A stretch of DNA of 15,620 bases from an uncultured Chitinophagales bacterium (lineage in GTDB: Bacteria; Bacteroidota; Bacteroidia; Chitinophagales; Chitinophagaceae): positions 1 through 15,620 of the forward strand of contig CAMPIQ010000084.1 of NCBI GenBank assembly GCA_946886475.1, read 5' to 3'. Made by a program: the position numbers and the translations under genes. Below are positions 14,300 to 15,620 of the stretch, piece by piece. The first letter of the stretch is position 1; the number at the start of each line of letters is the position of its first letter. The notes below the pieces were generated by a model, which ran no database searches, was not told the origin of the DNA, and saw only the letters and a list, made by a program, of their open reading frames with translations.

Positions 14300-15355
14300 C
14301 TATCCTGTATTTTTTTGTTCATTGGAAACATCCTGGTCAACCGCAACTGCCCCGTTGTTATGAGGCAGCTGAGAGGATTCATTTTCCACTTCATCCCAGA
14401 ATCCCATTCTGCCGAATTTTTCAATTCTTTTGGTGATCCTCTCATCAGGTGCCAGGGGTTTTAATTCTTCCAGCACATTTAATAAATAATTCTTTAGTAT
14501 GGTAGCCGACTCCATATAATCCCAATGAGCACCACCTGCAGGTTCGGGAATGATCCCATCTACAAGGCGAAATTTTTTCATATGGTCTGCCGTGAGTTTT
14601 AATTGTTCAGCAGCCACTTCTTTTTTATCCCAGCTCCTCCATAAAATGGACGAACAGCTTTCAGGTGAGATCACGGTATACCAGGTATTTTCCATCATAA
14701 ACACCCGGTCTCCCACTCCTATGCCTAATGCTCCGCCCGATGCGCCTTCTCCAATGATCACTACTATCACAGGTACTTTCAAACGGATCATCTCATAGAT
14801 GTTCCTTGCAATGGCTTCGCCCTGTCCACGTTCTTCCGCCTCTAATCCGGGATAGGCCCCCGGTGTATCGATCAATGTGATAATTGGTTTATTGAATTTT
14901 TCCGCAAGCTTCATCAGCCTCAATGCTTTCCGGTATCCTTCCGGGTTGGCCATACCAAAATTTCTCAACTGTCTTGTTTTGGTATTGATCCCTTTCTGCT
15001 GCCCGATCATCATTACCGTTTGTCCACCAAGCTGCGCAAAACCACCTACCATGGCCTTATCGTCCTTAACGTTACGGTCACCAAACAGCTCCACGAAATT
15101 CGTGGTCATGTTCTGAATATATTTCAGCGTATAGGGACGGTCCGGGTGACGGCTCAACTGAACCCTTTGCCAGGAGCTGAGATCACGGGTAACCTCTGTC
15201 CTTTTTTCAAGTATTTTACCTTCCAGTTCTTCTATGGTTTTGGAATGGTCGATCTTTTTTTGCTCGGAAACATGCTTCAATCTTTCGATCTCATCAATCA
15301 GATCTTTGATCGGTTTCTCAAAATCCAGGAATTGTCTGTTTGCGTTAGAGGGCAT
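14300..15355 (-). CDS. accA: Acetyl-CoA carboxylase carboxyltransferase subunit alpha
   Basis: This 351-residue cytoplasmic subunit works with AccD (not in the window) to transfer CO2 from carboxybiotin to acetyl-CoA, forming malonyl-CoA for fatty acid synthesis. Residues 9-66 are the N-terminal helices ([10 protein letters not shown]). The crotonase-like core contains [12 protein letters not shown] (69-80), FGDR (91-94), [16 protein letters not shown] (132-147), IDTPGAYPG (162-170) and [15 protein letters not shown] (202-216), all close to E. coli AccA. E. coli AccA has 319 residues; here about 30 extra residues (322-351, rich in Asn, Ser, Gln and Glu, with little predicted order) follow the end of the core. 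It is upstream of dapA on the same strand. Confidence 0.95.
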   Translation of the reverse strand: MPSNANRQFLDFEKPIKDLIDEIERLKHVSEQKKIDHSKTIEELEGKILEKRTEVTRDLSSWQRVQLSRHPDRPYTLKYIQNMTTNFVELFGDRNVKDDKAMVGGFAQLGGQTVMMIGQQKGINTKTRQLRNFGMANPEGYRKALRLMKLAEKFNKPIITLIDTPGAYPGLEAEERGQGEAIARNIYEMIRLKVPVIVVIIGEGASGGALGIGVGDRVFMMENTWYTVISPESCSSILWRSWDKKEVAAEQLKLTADHMKKFRLVDGIIPEPAGGAHWDYMESATILKNYLLNVLEELKPLAPDERITKRIEKFGRMGFWDEVENESSQLPHNNGAVAVDQDVSNEQKNTG

Positions 15356-15620
15356 AGGCCATTTATGTTGGTGGTAAAATTAGTGAACTTAAGACAACAA
15401 CGAAGTACCAATTACGAATCAGGAAGTAAGAAGAAGTTGCGGCAGTAAATTCATAATCCAATCCGTGATCCCATTTGGATGATATTTTTTCAGCCATACC
15501 CTCATATTTGATCAACCATAATTTCAGTGTTCATCCTTTCATCCGCTCAATCCGTGATATTCCTTAAAGATCCTGGATATCCGTCTACATTATAGAATGA
15601 ACTCCATCCAACTTTCCGCG
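15356..15620. other. Intergenic right end with short direct repeats, no convincing gene
   Basis: This stretch upstream of accA holds no gene I can support. CAATCCGTGAT occurs twice (15459-15469 and 15548-15558). On the minus strand, 15440-15395 reads like degenerate tandem units of ACTTC and TTCGTAATT, a style I recall from intergenic regions of related bacteria. A weak -7-like TAATTTTA (15382-15375, minus) could serve accA. A gene cut by the right edge cannot be excluded. Confidence 0.5.

Noticed and set aside
15363..15497. A 44-codon open frame on the minus strand just upstream of accA, with a hydrophobic C-terminal part.
   Set aside because: Its sequence comes largely from the repeat-like TTCGTAATT/ACTTC stretch, it resembles no family I know, and no promoter or coding signature supports it.
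1..15620. Mobile elements, defence systems, CRISPR arrays or a biosynthetic cluster.
   Set aside because: No transposase, integrase, regular spaced repeats, toxin-antitoxin pair or nuclease-helicase set is visible; the genes are mostly housekeeping and of similar composition.

Overview
The window looks like chromosomal DNA from a member of the Bacteroidota, most likely the family Chitinophagaceae. This is inferred from the gene families and sequence style, not from a marker gene. Supporting signs are an exported protein with a type IX secretion (T9SS) C-terminal domain, A-rich start contexts without clear Shine-Dalgarno sites, several matches to the Bacteroidota -7 promoter motif TAnnTTTG, and a ClpC with high similarity to its family. 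I see no transposase, integrase, phage gene, CRISPR array, tRNA or rRNA. The content is ordinary chromosome, with small features of interest rather than a large new system.

Layout, left to right. Positions 1-70 (minus strand) hold most of a SAM-I (S-box) riboswitch cut by the window edge; its target gene lies beyond position 1. Next come a standalone RlmK-type 23S rRNA methyltransferase (149-1099, -) and, divergent from it, a DEDDh exonuclease/GIY-YIG nuclease fusion that starts at TTG (1251-2618, +). A thioesterase overlaps the end of an MFS transporter (2637-4266, -). A periplasmic FKBP prolyl isomerase with its own terminator follows (4340-5096, +), then a T9SS-sorted secreted protein (5166-6161, -).

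The middle contains cytidylate kinase (6393-7076, -) with its own likely promoter, located just after the strong clpC terminator, then clpC itself (7314-9842, -). Divergent from clpC is a plus-strand cluster: a STAS-like protein, a fructosamine kinase family protein and ribonuclease Z (9927-12156). The right part is a minus-strand group, accA, dapA and a secreted esterase with an N-terminal carbohydrate-binding-like domain (15355 down to 12218), with dapA and the esterase only 4 bases apart. The last 265 bases have no convincing gene and carry short direct repeats.

Most genes are housekeeping: rRNA modification, tRNA 3' processing, pyrimidine nucleotide synthesis, protein quality control (ClpC, FKBP), fatty acid synthesis (AccA), lysine/peptidoglycan precursor synthesis (DapA) and repair of glycated amines (fructosamine kinase). 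The items most worth a second look are the nuclease fusion with a UvrC-like cysteine cluster, the truncated riboswitch, the STAS protein with acidic residues at its usual phosphorylation position, and two promoters placed so close to the start codon that the mRNAs may be leaderless.
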